Positions 43,162-54,794 of a DNA stretch of 64,000 bases are shown here, one piece after another. The stretch's first letter is position 1. Each line of letters opens with the position of its first letter. The position numbers and the translations under genes are program-made. Origin of the DNA: Aedes albopictus (taxonomy: Eukaryota > Arthropoda > Insecta > Diptera > Culicidae); NCBI RefSeq assembly GCF_035046485.1, contig NC_085137.1:339936505-340000504 (forward strand), given 5' to 3'. The notes beneath the pieces are model-generated. The model was not told the DNA's origin. It saw nothing but the letters and a program-made list of their open reading frames with translations, and searched no databases.

Positions 43162-44055
43162 CCTTCACGTACCCGACCCCCAACATCTAATTTTCAAAAT
43201 GGTGGCATTTCGTCAATTTTCATCCAACTATTTTGAAGTCGCCCTCAATCGATCATAAATTGGTGCTAGTTAATTACACCCAAGTGGCCATGCAATATCC
43301 GGAGCCATTCCGGAGATATTCCGGATTGTACTGGGGTCAGGGAGGGTGCCGAAATGGCAAAAAATGATTATTTCATGTGTTATTGTGTTTGAACCATCGA
43401 TTTTCAGCGGAATTTTCGTTACGAACAATAAAACACATCTGCGATAATCAGATTTGAATAAGTTGACCCATCCGGATCACCGCGACAGGTCCCGCGGGGG
43501 CCTCATTGGGGACACTTCTGGTTTTCATCCAAAACATGTCGTTCGACATATCAAACTTCATGATTTCGAATGATTGAGTCAGAAATGATACCCTGAAGTC
43601 TGTATCAACTAATATGGCCACCCCGGAACAACTAGCATAGGTTCCACGGGGGTGACATCTGGGACATTTCTGGTTTGCAAACAAAACATGCCGTACGACG
43701 TATCAAATTTCACGATTTCAAGAGAACGGGGCAGAAAAAAAAATACCGAAGTATGATGCAACTGATATGGCCACTCCGGAACACCTCAAACAGGTTCCGC
43801 GGGAGCCTCTCAAACACAATAATACACGAAATAACCACTTTTAGGCATTTGGCCAAACAGACCCCTTCCCCACCCTCTGACCCCAGTTCAATCCGGAATA
43901 TCTCCGGAATGGTTCCGGATGTTACATGACCACTTGAGTGTGATAAACTAGCATCAATTTATGATCGATTAAGGGCGACTTCAAAAAAATCGGATGAAAT
44001 TTGACGAAATGCCAGCATTTTCAAAATGAGTTGTCGGGGGTCGGTAATGTGAAGG
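43162..44055. mobile_element. TTAA-flanked foldback element (piggyBac-like)
   Basis: Ends read CCTTCACGTACCCGACCCCC and, inverted, CCTTCACATTACCGACCCCC, directly inside TTAA on both sides (43,158-43,161, 44,056-44,059). Inverted arms extend over about 230 bp (for example TCCGGAGATATTCCGGATTG and its partner near 43,893). TTAA targeting and CC-starting ends fit piggyBac-type elements. The centre contains two tandem copies of a roughly 160-bp unit (near 43,488 and 43,640), each with CTGG-CA-TTCTGGTTT and AAACATG-CGT-CGAC-TATC motifs. No transposase. Confidence 0.75.
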
Positions 44056-44059
44056 TTAA

Positions 44060-47000
44060 GCTGACCTAGTTAGATACATTGGTGGAGGATTGACAGCAAA
44101 GAGGGGGAAGAGAAAGGAGCGCGAACGGGGAGTGTTGGGAAGACATTTACGGGGAAAGATTGAGTTGGGGGATCCGGATCTCTCGTTGTGTCCGCTTGCG
44201 ATTCAGGGAAGGATTCCGGTCGATGTCGGTCACTACACACGCTGTTGGTTGCTGTTGTTCCGTTGCCTCGGTTGATGCACGCCAGCTGTAATGAAGTTCG
44301 ATAACGACTCTGACGAGATGATTGGTGTTGCTCGTGCAGTTTAGCATGCTTCTGCCCTCGTTGAGAGTTTATGTTCGCAAGCCGCTTCCGAATGATTATT
44401 TAACTCACTAGATTTCTTCACACCGACCATTTCTAAGCCACTCCACATTTCCTTCGTAGTCGTTTTCTCCCTTCTGTTTCGAAGCACTCGTTCAACAGGC
44501 CAGCAACACCTCGGAGATCCGGTCCATCTCTTTGCACTTCGTCTATTTTGTTTCCGCTGCCGGTGCCACCTTAGTCAGCACACCCGTGGGTCCGTGACAC
44601 CCTATGATTCAAAAAGCAAGCATATACGGCAGCTCCAGTTCTAAAAGTCTGCTTCGTTTACCCGGAGCAACGGAATGTTGCAGGTCAAGCCCTTTGAGCT
44701 GGGCCCATAACCTGAAAGTCTCAACTGGGGAACTCCAGGGAGAAATGGCGCTCATTATATTGCAGAGTCAAGTAAAGCGTGTACGTGTGCAAACCCACGA
44801 AGTAAATGCTTTGAAAGCACAATCGCACGCTCAGTTGGACTTACTTTGGGGGTTCGGTGCTGACGCGAGTAAACCCTTGTCGGATCGAACCGAGATGTTG
44901 GCGGTTCGACACAACATGAAAAAAGTTTCTAATGTTCTCGATTCAGCAGGGGGGGGGGGGGGTGTCTATCGTACCGCTTATTTTAGCCCACTGTGGCTTT
45001 CTCAGTAATGTTCACTAAGGAATACGCCCAAGGTTATTTGTTTTCGAGAACCAAGTTGCACTGAGGGATGCAGCTTTGGCTCCTCGTGTTTTCGCTAGCA
45101 TCGCTGTCTCGTTCAGATCCATTCATCCACGCAGTCCACCAAGATTATTTTCTCGGAACGATGAACACGTTATTGATGGCGTCCTCCATTTGGCGGGTAT
45201 TGAACCGGAATCTGAGTTTACAATACGATCCTCCTGTTGAAGGTTTCTATGGAGAAGAACAGCCGGGTCTCGCCAATTATGATACGAATTGCCGGACGCT
45301 ACACCGGCGTTACGATTGCTCCGCACGCCAAGAAGGCTCCGTCTTATGGCAATCAGCGAGTTATTTAAACAAATTTTCACATGTAGATCTTGCGTGTCAC
45401 GTTTCACGATTCAATTTATGACATAACTGTAGAGAATTAGATGATTAATCTGCAAGAAAGCGGAGTACTTCAACTCGCCTTTATAATGTTGAAATTCAGT
45501 TTGAATGTTTAGTAGGCAGTTCTCTGAAATTGGAAAAGTAGTGTTAGGCTTGGAATTCAGTGAATCAGTAAACCATCTGGGTTGCTCAAGTTCAACGACC
45601 TCCCTTTTTCCGGGTGCCCCAATTTCAACTGAAACCACAGAACATGCATAAGGTAACCTCTCCCAAAACGCAACTTTTTCTTCCAACTTGCCATCAAATC
45701 GCCTAACGATTGATTGTCCATGGAATATTTATGACCATTCCGAAGCACTCGATGACAATCTTTTTTCCCCACGACCGAAACTTTGACGTTGAAAAATGCA
45801 TCAGGTCCATGGGTTGTGGAACAACGTCGTCGTCAACTCCCGGGTCGGTCATGCTAGATTTGTCAAGCGTAAAATATGCATAGGCTCGCGCGCGCGTAAC
45901 CTCCGCAGAGAACCACAGAACACTGTGCGATGCGCTGCAAGACGGTTTTCTTGTGGAGTGACAACAACCGATGGAACGATGACGTGCCTCAACAAACGGA
46001 AGAAGATTGTTGTGTCGGCGCGGTTTTTCGGGGTTCGATTTGGACGGACGTGGTTGGGGAGGAGAGGAGCCACTTTTCACAGTTCGACGATTGATTCCGG
46101 TAAGAAAAAAGCTGGACAAACAATTGACTGAACTAGCTAGTGCAGGCTAGCAGAAGAAGTGCCCTTAATTTCCCATTTCATTTAATTGCTCTGGAAATTA
46201 ATTCAAAACTTTTTTTACTTGTTGGTTGCGGTTTTGTTGGGGTCTCTCGCCACCACCGCACCGTTGTCGTTGTGGGTTTGCGTTTATTTTTAATAAAGTG
46301 GTTTCTCTCACTGATGGAATGTACAGGAACATCTTTTGCGGTCATATTTTTTTTCTCATAATTCTATAGTTTTAATTGAAACGCGTCTGTGTGTCGTTCC
46401 GAGCTCCGCGAGGAAGAGGAAGTGAGGGAATTCCATAACCGGAAAATGTTGTAACGAAATGTTCACTTTTTTCGTGAATCGATTCGCTGCCTAATGAGCT
46501 TAATTGGTGCTCGCGGTTTGCATGAATGATGTCCCGCTTCTAGACAAAAACGGAAATTCGCTGCAGCATTTATTTCTGGGGAACGTAACACCGTAGCTCG
46601 TCGCCGAGAAGGGAAAATAAGGTGGTAATGGCACCTCATCAATTTGAAGCTCCGGCTGTCGGGTTCGAAACGTACCCTACGGAGGTTTAAAAACGTTGCG
46701 GCCGAGAACTGAAATCCCTCCCAAATCGCGGTTCGGTTCTACGGAAGCTCTTCACTTCGGCAGAATATATATTTTTCTTGCCAACCAGCCAGAAGCAATC
46801 GGTTTTTGCAGTTGTTGGTGCCGAAACAAAACGGACATCAGCATAAAATGTCAGGGAGGAAAGTTGGTATAAAATGCGTTGTTGGTGTAAAATGACCAGT
46901 GCTGTGAAATTTCAAAATATTTAATTGCTGCCTTACGACACTCACTGGGAAGTGATAGTCGAATAAAAAAAACGCCGACCAACAGAAATTATATACGCCA

Positions 47001-47275
47001 AAACAACTAAAACTATTCCTCGTTCAAAGTAGTATCAACAACGATCAACAGCAGCGATCGTTTCTTCTGATTGGAACACACAATGAAACACGAAGCTCTG
47101 ACTGCATGATTTTTGTTTTATACCTCACATTTATATCAAACAATGTGCCATATTGGACTGCTATTGAGATTTGCAAAGAATGAGCGTGATGGGAGCTCCC
47201 ATCGTATCGATGCGTTCATCGCGAATTTGTTTTCGTATCAAGAGAGAACGAGAGGGGAGAGAATCTGTCAGTGTC
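44060..47275. other. Long stretch without a recognised gene
   Basis: Frames up to 138 codons occur on both strands and overlap each other (44,604-45,008; 45,068-45,421; 45,703-46,119); none has a recognisable domain. A 14-base G run lies at 44,949-44,962. The region is not visibly repetitive. Around 46,490-46,540 the sequence has a mixed AT/TAAT-rich texture, which alone proves nothing. Confidence 0.35.
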
Positions 47276-47279
47276 AGGT

Positions 47280-47530
47280 AGGGTGACATTGGGCATTATC
47301 GGCAGGTTTGTTCTCTTCGTAATAGATGGTTTTGTCGGTCAAATTGCCTGGAACTAGGTCGACAAAAACCTTCGAGGATTTGAGGCCTAGTTTGAGTTCA
47401 ACAGATTTCCAAAAAAAAAACCCTTGACGAAGAGAACCTTTGGCCTCGAAGTGAATCGAACCAACGACTCCCAATTCGCTAGACAGGGGCTTCTACTCCT
47501 CCAAGCTATGGACCCAACTTGGATGTTTCT
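47280..47530 (-). mobile_element. Possible tRNA-related SINE
   Basis: On the minus strand TAGCTTGGAGGAGTAGAAGC could serve as an A-box region and GGTTCGATTCACTTC as a B box about 35 bases on, followed by a poly-T tract and a tRNA-unrelated body ending near AATGCCCAATGTCACC. I found no TSD. The pol III spacing is suggestive, not conclusive. Confidence 0.4.
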
Positions 47531-47559
47531 GTCCCCTGAATGCGTAGAACTAAACCCGA

Positions 47560-48561
47560 TTTCATTATCGCACATGGTTTGTTTCTATTTACAATTCGAG
47601 TCACCTTCGGGTTGAATAGGATGAACGTATCACACACATTACAATGTTACAAATGTTGTAAAGTAATATCGCTTTGAAAAGTAATAATGAGCTTTCTTCC
47701 TGGGGCGCACTTCACCCCATCTACCCCACGACATTGATCAACATTTTGATTCTTGGGGGCTTCAGGGCTGGTACTGCTTTTTTGCACCATACAATACTTC
47801 ACTGCCCTACTATGTACGGCGCGGCGGCGTGTCCATCCACCGCAATCCGGTCCGGTGCGCCGCCGTGCCAGTCAGTGAGAAAGTGAACAGTGCGGCGTGC
47901 ACTGGGCCCAGAAGCTAAAATGTTTTATGCAGAATAAAATATTATCACAAGTTGAGTGAGATGGGCGCGGGCAAAGTAGTGCAGTAGCGTAAAGGGAAGG
48001 AACATGCACTATGAAGGTAGAAGGGGAAGAAAAAAACGTTCGCTCCCATGGAGCTCCATGACCAGTAAACAAGAAACAACAATGTCTTGTTAAATGGGGT
48101 CATTTTATGTGTTTATGGGTGCTTTAGGTTAGCGATAAGGATGGGGATGAGAATCGTCATCTGGGTTATGATCTGATAGGGTTTTTTTAGTCTCAGGTTC
48201 TTATTATGCAGATTAGTCGGGAGAAGACAGTAGCATACATTAGACATACTGGGTTCAACAAGGTTGTTTTAATGTTCAGTTCACTTGTTACTGCGCCCGT
48301 AAAAAGTTGTTGAATCACGTGCCCGGCAGATGAATGGGAACAGTAGTCGTAGCCGTAGCTCTGTAGGTACAAAGAAAACATCATGAATTGTACATCTTAC
48401 GTAAATATTAGAAGAGTTTAAACTTCCGTTTCGCTTCACTTGTTTTTGCATGAAAGGATTTCTTGTGTGGAACAATGATAGCAAGCTTTATCCAGCAGCT
48501 AATCAGTAAATTTACATTCCGATGGAGAACTGTGTTGAATGCGATAAAACCCAGCTTCTTA
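47560..48561. other. No gene seen
   Basis: Short frames without domains. Moderately AT-rich with no repeats noted. Confidence 0.35.
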
Positions 48562-49042
48562 TTTTAATCTGGCAACCACCTGAAACGCTATGGAACCATC
48601 TTAAATGCTCTTAAACTCTTCGGATACCCAAGGAACTCTTCACCGCACCTTGAAGCCACCGGAAATCTCTTGAAGCCACATGAATTTCGCTAAAACTCAC
48701 TGAAGCACCTTTAAGTCTTTTTTTAATTTCTTTTGAACAATTCTGCTAGCCTGTGAAATGCTCATGGAACAACTTGAAATGCCCTGAATCCCGTTAGAAC
48801 AGCTCTGAAATCCATTTAAACCCGCTGTAACTCATTGAAACACTTACAACTCTTCCGAAGACCCCCGTAAACTTCGCTTGAGCTCTTCTGGAGTCCCTAA
48901 AACGCCCCTAAAAGCTTTCGGAGTTTCCAGGATTTTTTCCTAAACACCCGGGGATTCCTCTGAAACCTCCGAAAGGAACTCTGAAAACCACTGAAACGCT
49001 TTGATATCTTTGCGAAACTCCTAGGACCGATATATACTTCTA
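48562..49042 (-). repeat. Degenerate GTTTCA/TGAAAC array, unit A
   Basis: Iterations of CTGAAAC, TTGAAAC and CCTGAAA every 10-12 bases, the complement of the 24.2 kb array. It is followed by a TTAA MITE (49,047) and a spacer into which the hAT-like element inserted; the same order array-MITE-spacer occurs again at 51.2-51.7 kb. Confidence 0.7.
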
Positions 49043-49046
49043 TTAA

Positions 49047-49168
49047 CCCTTTTTACAGCCGGAGCCGGAGGGGTTAATATGACTCCGGCGATGAAACCCA
49101 GCATAGCAAACGTATTTGATGCCAGTAAGGCTGCAACAACAGTGGCGAAATCATCCGGCTCCAAAGTG
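49047..49168. mobile_element. 122-bp TTAA MITE
   Basis: Ends CCCTTTTTACAGCCGGAG and, inverted, CACTTTGGAGCCGG, inside TTAA (49,043-49,046, 49,169-49,172). The interior repeats CCGGAGCCGGAGGGG. Related to the shorter copy at 51,580. piggyBac-like by target site and CCCTTT end. Confidence 0.65.
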
Positions 49169-49331
49169 TTAAACTAGTATCCTAGAATCCAATGTTGGTA
49201 AAAACTCATATTCTCAAGTTGTTTCACGTGCGATTCTTGACTCGCCAAACTCACCGCCGAAAAAATCATGCATGAGCTAACTCGTGATTTCACTCATAGC
49301 TTTATTTCTGGGTGTTGTTATTATTAACATC

Positions 49332-50922
49332 AAGAGAATGTAGGCACGGAGGACCAAGGCAGCGGAGGAAATGACTATGTTGGTGCAGCAGAGGACGGGA
49401 ACGAACCAACTCCCACGCTGAGGGAAGTTAAGGATGCCATCCACCAGCTCAAAAACAACAAAGCGGCTGGTAAGGACGGTATCGCAGCAGAACTCATCAA
49501 GATGGGCCCGGAAAAGTTGGCCACCTGTCTGCACCAGTTAGTAGTCAAGATCTGGGAAACCGAACAGCTACCGGAGGAGTGGAAGGAAGGGATAATCTGT
49601 CCCATCCACAAGAAAGGCGACAAGTTAATGTGTGAGAACTTTCGAGCGATCACCGTTTTGAATGCCGCCTACAAAGTGCTATCCCAGATCATCTTCCGTC
49701 GTATTTCACCTAAAGTAAATGAGTTCGTGGGAAGTTACCAAGCCGGTTTCATCGACGGCCGGTCGACAACGGACCAGATCTTCACCGTACGGCAAATCCT
49801 CCAGAAATGCCGTGAATACCAGGTCCCAACGCATCACCTGTTCATCGACTTCAAAGCGGCATACGACAGTATCGACCGCACAGAGCCATGGAAAATTATG
49901 GACGAGAACAGCTTTCCCGGGAAGCTGACTAGACTGATAAGAGCAACGATGGACGGTGTGCAGAACAGCGTAAGGATTTCGGGTGAGCTATCCAGTTCAT
50001 TTGAATCTCGACGGGGACTACGACAAGGTGGACTTTCCTGCTTACTATTCAACATCGCCCTGGAAGGTGTTATGCGACGAGCCGGGCTCAACAGCCGGGG
50101 TACGATCTTCACGAAATCCAGCCAATTTGTCTGTTTTGCGGATGACATGGATATTATTGCCAGAACATTTGGAACGGTGGCAGAACAGTACATCCGCCTG
50201 AAACGTGAAGCAGCAAAGGTCGGACTGGTGATGAATGCGGCTAAGACAAAGTACATGCTGGTAGGTGGGACTGAGCGAGACAGGACAAGCCTTGGCAGCA
50301 ATGTTACGATAGACGGGGATACTTTCGAGGTGGTAGAAGAATTCGTCTACCTCGGTTCCTTGCTAACGGCTGACAATAACGTGAGCCGTGAAATACGAAG
50401 GCGCATCATCAGTGGAAGTCGTGCCTACTATGGGCTCCAGAAGAAACTGCGGTCAAAAAAGATTCACCCCCGCACCAAATGTTCCATGTACAAGACTTTA
50501 ATAAGACCGGTGGTTCTCTACGGACACGAGACATGGACGATGCTCGAGGAGGACCTGCAAGCACTCGGAGTTTTCGAGCGACGGGTGCTAAGGACGATCT
50601 TCGGCGGTGTGCAGGAGAACGGTGTGTGGCGGAGAAGGATGAACCACGAGGTCGCTGCACTTTACGGCGAACACAGTATCCAGAAAGTGGCCAAAGCTGG
50701 AAGGATACGGTGGGCAGGGCATGTTGCAAGAATGCCGGACAACAACCCTGCAAAGTTGGTGTTTGCTAACCATCCGGTTGAAGAAGACGTGGAGCGCAGA
50801 GAGCACGATGGGCGGACCAGGTGGAGCGTGATCTGACGAGTGTTGGGCGTGACCGAGGATGGAGAGCTGCAGCTGCAAATCGAGTATTATGGCGGCAAAT
50901 TGTTGATTCAGTATTATCATGA
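49332..50922 (+). pseudogene. RTE reverse transcriptase (3' part of ORF)
   Basis: The frame enters at NVGTEDQGSGGND and runs to a stop at 50,836. RT motifs: AGKDGIAAELIKMG, GIICPIHKKGDKLMCENFRA, QAGFIDGRSTTDQIFTVRQI, LFIDFKAAYDSIDR (catalytic Asp, about 49,842), RRGLRQGGLSCLLFNIALE, and FADDMDII (catalytic Asp pair, about 50,137). C-terminal sequence RIRWAGHVARMP is typical of the clade. A single frameshift near 50,785 moves the last 45 or so codons (RRGAQRARWADQVERDL ... WRQIVDSVLS) into another frame ending at 50,920-50,922. The endonuclease domain is missing through 5' truncation, so this copy cannot move itself. An ATG at 49,502 is internal and not a natural start. Confidence 0.85.
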
Positions 50923-50953
50923 ATTTGATGTGAACTAAATAAATGAAATGAAT
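49332..50953 (+). mobile_element. 5'-truncated RTE-clade (JAM1-like) retrotransposon
   Basis: A 1.6 kb 3' portion of an RTE element lies inside the hAT-like element. It has a direct repeat ATTATT(A/T)ACATC (49,320-49,331 and 50,954-50,965; 11 of 12 identical), starts mid-ORF, and ends in a short AAATAAATGAAATGAA-type tail, all features of target-primed reverse transcription with 5' truncation. JAM1 of Aedes aegypti is an RTE-clade element; assignment to that family is inference. Confidence 0.8.
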
Positions 50954-51195
50954 ATTATTTACATCGAAGTTTTTAGGATTGCATGATAGAACAAAAGCAT
51001 ATCTAGCGTACAACAACATTGAATGACGTTCAAATTGATTTGAATTCGTTTTACAAGCAAATGAGATTTCGGTGCTTGACTCGTGAGAGAGATTTTGCAT
51101 GAAAAACTCGCGTGAGAAAACGATTCAGAATCGCGCACGAGTTTGCTCATGCAGGAGCGGCTCATGAGTGTGAGTTTACTAACACTGCTAGAATC

Positions 51196-51955
51196 TACAC
51201 TCACACCCACAAACTTCTCGTAAATCACCTGAAAGTTCTCCAAAATCTGCGTAAACATCTCTAAATCCACCGTAAAGTCCCGAGAATGCAACTTAATGGC
51301 TTTGAAACGCTTTTTGAGCTGCTCTGAAAATCCCCTGAATCTCTTCTGGAGCCCTCATAAAGCCCTTTGAAATCCCTGAAATACCTTGAATCTTATATAA
51401 TGTCCATATACGGTTCCCAGAAAGCTTAAGCATCTGAAACCCCCTGAAACCCATTGTAACGCATTGAAACACTATCGAAACTTCCTACGACCCCCCGAAA
51501 TCCCAGAAACTCCCTGAAAACCACTGAAACGCCTTGAACCCCCTGTGAAACCCCTTGGACCCTTTTATACTTCTCTTAACCCTTTGGAGCCGGATAGTTT
51601 CCAATCCGTTTATTATGCTCGGTTTCATTACCGGGATCATATTGACCCCTCCGGCTTCAAGGGTTTACTACAATCTTAGTACTTCGCGTAAACCCACTGG
51701 AACCTAAAGCCTCGGTTACCCCCCTGAATCCTCCGTAAAGTCTCGTGAATGCTCAAGGCATTTCACTTGAAATACCAGTGAAACCCTTCTCAAAGGCCAC
51801 TGAAACTCTCTTGAAACCATTTGAAACCCCTAAATACCTTGTATATCATATAATGCACCTCTACGGATCCCAGAAACCTTTAGCTTCTGAAGTCTTCGCG
51901 AACCCTCTTGAACACCCGGGCACCCCTCTGAAGCATCAGAGCACTGTTCGTGGAG
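51196..51955 (-). repeat. Degenerate GTTTCA/TGAAAC array, unit B
   Basis: Continues the array of 48.6-49.0 kb after the hAT-like element: CTGAAACC, TTGAAACG and TGAAACTC iterations. It contains a second TTAA MITE (51,580) preceded by the same words as the first copy (TATACTTCT then TTAACCC) and followed by a similar spacer, which indicates a larger duplicated unit of about 0.6-1 kb. Confidence 0.65.
51580..51663. mobile_element. 84-bp MITE related to the copy at 49,047
   Basis: Left end TTAACCCTTTGGAGCCGGAT; right end inverted CCCTTGAAGCCGGAGGGG. The right TTAA is mutated (TTTA). Confidence 0.55.
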
Positions 51956-54790
51956 CAATATCCAGACTTTTTCCAACGGCAGAATTTCATTTGATTTGCG
52001 CTTCTCGGTATATTTTCATATTCCAAGAACATTCTGCCAGAAATCCGTCGAGGAATATGATCGATCTACTGAATCGCAACAAATTTCTTCGGCTGGATTG
52101 TTTACAACTTCCAAAAAGCTCACACGATCAATCATCTTGCTCCGCGCGCGTTTGCCGACCTCGATCGCTATCGCTCACCGGACTACAAATTCATTTAATC
52201 GACTCGCATCTATAAATTAAACAGACACTGCACTACTGAATTCGATGTCATGTTATACTCCACACCAGTCAGTCGCCGTCCTGATGGACGCAGCGCAGCG
52301 CGGACTCGTCAACTCGAATCGTCCAAAAGGCGATGGACGAAGAGACCACAGCGAAGTAGTGGAAAGATCGTGCCATGATAAGCGACACAAGTTCATGTCG
52401 CTCCTGTCCGGAATTGGACATTGCGAAAAGATGAAAACATTAACTAATTTAAAATCAATAAAACTGACATAACCATAAATCATAATGTGACTTTTTTTGT
52501 TCTCGCACTCGGCGGTGGCGGCGGCGGCAGCGCGAGTGCATCCCGAGATCCGCGCACGCTGCAGGCGCGGAAATCGCCGGGATCACTCCGTGTGTCGGTG
52601 TTGGGGGAACCGACCCGGAGTCATGCTGTTCACAGATCTCTCTATACCTCGAGATCGAGATCACCGCCGCGCGCGGTGACAGAAAACCAGTAGCCAATTC
52701 CGATCTCTCCGCGCACCGCTGCGCTCTTCACCCGCGCGCTTCGGCGTGCGTGCATGTGTGGAATCCGGAGTCGGTATCGATAAAGGCCACGATAAAGGTC
52801 CCCATAATTGGCAAACGCGATCGAGAAAGCATCTTCGCGCGTCATGTGTCTTTTTTCCCGAACCGACTCTCTTTCTGTGTTCGGCCGGTCGGAAGCGCTC
52901 GGGTCGTCCAGAAACGCAGCAGGAGGCGAAACAAGGTTAGATTTATGTCTCGATTGTTTTCGCGAATGCGTTCCCCTCGCTTGGTCCTTGCCTGGTCTGG
53001 CCGTTCGCGATCCTGAAGATGCTGGCCACCGTACGATCGCTCAAAAAGGAGAAGATAAATAAAATGTATCAATTCGCATGATAAATTTTTGTGCTATTGA
53101 TCTCTCGCAGTTTCCCAAGCTTTGCGCTTGTTGGAGAACGCGAGGACTACAGGTCTCTTTGATCCGGTCGGTCGGATGCCTCTGTTCCATTGTCCCGAGT
53201 TTTTGTCTCCGAAACAACACAATTGGTGTCTAAAGTTTACGAGTGTCGCGTGACTCTCTAATAAAAATGTCTCCCCCATTGCTACGAGTCGAAGTAGCTG
53301 TCAAGAGCGGACTCAATACTTCTTACCCGAGTTGCGGTCGGTCAACATGTGGCCAGCTGCTGGTTCAAGATTTTCCGATCAACTTGTAGATTAATTCAAC
53401 CCGTTGCCGTCCGGTGCAGTTATCGCAACGTCCACGTACCGTTCCTTCCCGCTGATCGTCACCCATACACCGTTCAAACAGTCCGTTCCAAACTGCCCCC
53501 TTCGTACGGTGCCGGCACTGTTCCGAACAAAAAGATGTCGTAAAACACTGTCCAACAACCAACAGCAAGCCAACACGGGTGACGTGGTCCTCGTCCGCGA
53601 TGTTGACCAGCCACATCAGCCAACAACGGAATACAAATGAGTTGCACCGTGCCATACCACGCGAAGGCAGCTTGGAAAACTGGCCCCGGAGGAAAACCCG
53701 CTGCATGTTTACATTTAGTCGCTCTTGATCGTATCGATCCTGACCGCGCTGATCCGCTCACCCAGTATACCTGCTTTGATCGATTGCGGCGTCGCGCAGC
53801 GGCTTGGGCACGGATTTACAAGTTGGCTCGTCAATGTGTAATGAACATATCTAAAACTGCATCCATCAAACGAGATTCGATGTTTTACAACTCGCACAGG
53901 CAACGTGTGCGCGCGCACTAGGTTAGACGATACACCTCTGCAGCGGTGTTGCTAGTGCTAGCGCCGTGCCTGGGGCGTAACCCTGTCGGATCACGGTCGG
54001 ACTGTGTCTAGCCTAGCCGAGTCTCGTACGGATCACCGCACGGCCCGAGGAACTGTAAAACTCGGCCAGGATCGGTGTCCGAGTCTCGCTTCGGGCACGG
54101 CCCGGTTCAATATCAACAACCCACCAACCTCCATCCGTGCTAAATGTAGGTGAGCGAGATTTCCCTCATCAGGCGCGATCGCTTCTCCAAGGAATCTGCA
54201 TTTCGGCAAGGTAGACGAACGGACGGTTCTAAGACGAAACGTACTGTTATCTTCCCACCGCACCCGCCAGCACAACCGATTGCTGCAGTCAGTTAGTCGA
54301 TCGGCGGTGGCAGCCGCTCGCCCAACCGGTTCAAGTCGTTGGAGCGAGTCATGTGAAACAATTTGACAGCTGGGTTCTTACGGAAGAAGCGGCAAACGAC
54401 GATGACGACGACGACGGAGGAGCAGCCTTGTGCATTCAAGCGTGAACAAAAACTATAAACTGGACATCAACCAGCAACGCAGCGGCGGAGGGATCCCACT
54501 TGCCCCTTGCCGGATTGCTGGTGAAAGACGAGGGGACGTTGTTGCCGATCGTCATCGGTCGGAGGAGTTCAACTCGTTGTCGCAGGGCGGAAGGGGGATT
54601 CGGCATGCGTAATTAAATTTATTGCCGGGGAATAAAATCAATGAGAAGTGACGAGGAATTTCGCTTTCATCTGAGATGAGGGGGATCTTCAACTGAAAGC
54701 TGAATGGCAAAGTGGGTGCTTTTTAGAAAGAAAAAGTACTGCAGATGAATCTGTTACAGCAAGACTGGCAGTTTGAATTTGTGTTAGGTG
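51956..54790. other. GC-rich block without a recognised gene
   Basis: Dense in CG dinucleotides and in short frames on both strands (longest about 113 codons, minus strand 53,365-53,706). Frames overlap on opposite strands and have no domain. GAC/GGC triplet runs occur near 52,510-52,530 and 54,398-54,416. It may be unique host DNA (upstream or untranslated), but no start, splice or domain evidence supports a gene. Confidence 0.35.
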
Positions 54791-54794
54791 TAAC

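Larger units (their letters stand above)
49190..51187. mobile_element. hAT-like element, TSD CTAGAATC, carrying an RTE copy
   Basis: Left end CAATGTTGGTAAAAACTCAT and right end (inverted) CAGTGTTAGTAAACTCACAC form the TIRs, flanked by a perfect octamer CTAGAATC at 49,182-49,189 and 51,188-51,195. Subtracting the RTE insertion (49,332-50,953) leaves about 375 bp with no coding capacity, so it is a MITE-like hAT element that was later hit by an RTE. Confidence 0.8.

Noticed and set aside
44604..45421. Two adjacent plus-strand frames (134 and 117 codons) as a small gene
   Set aside because: No domain, a 14-base G run inside the first, and competing frames on the other strand. Nothing supports splicing or a promoter.
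49834..50301. 155-codon minus-strand frame
   Set aside because: Antisense shadow of the RTE reverse transcriptase.
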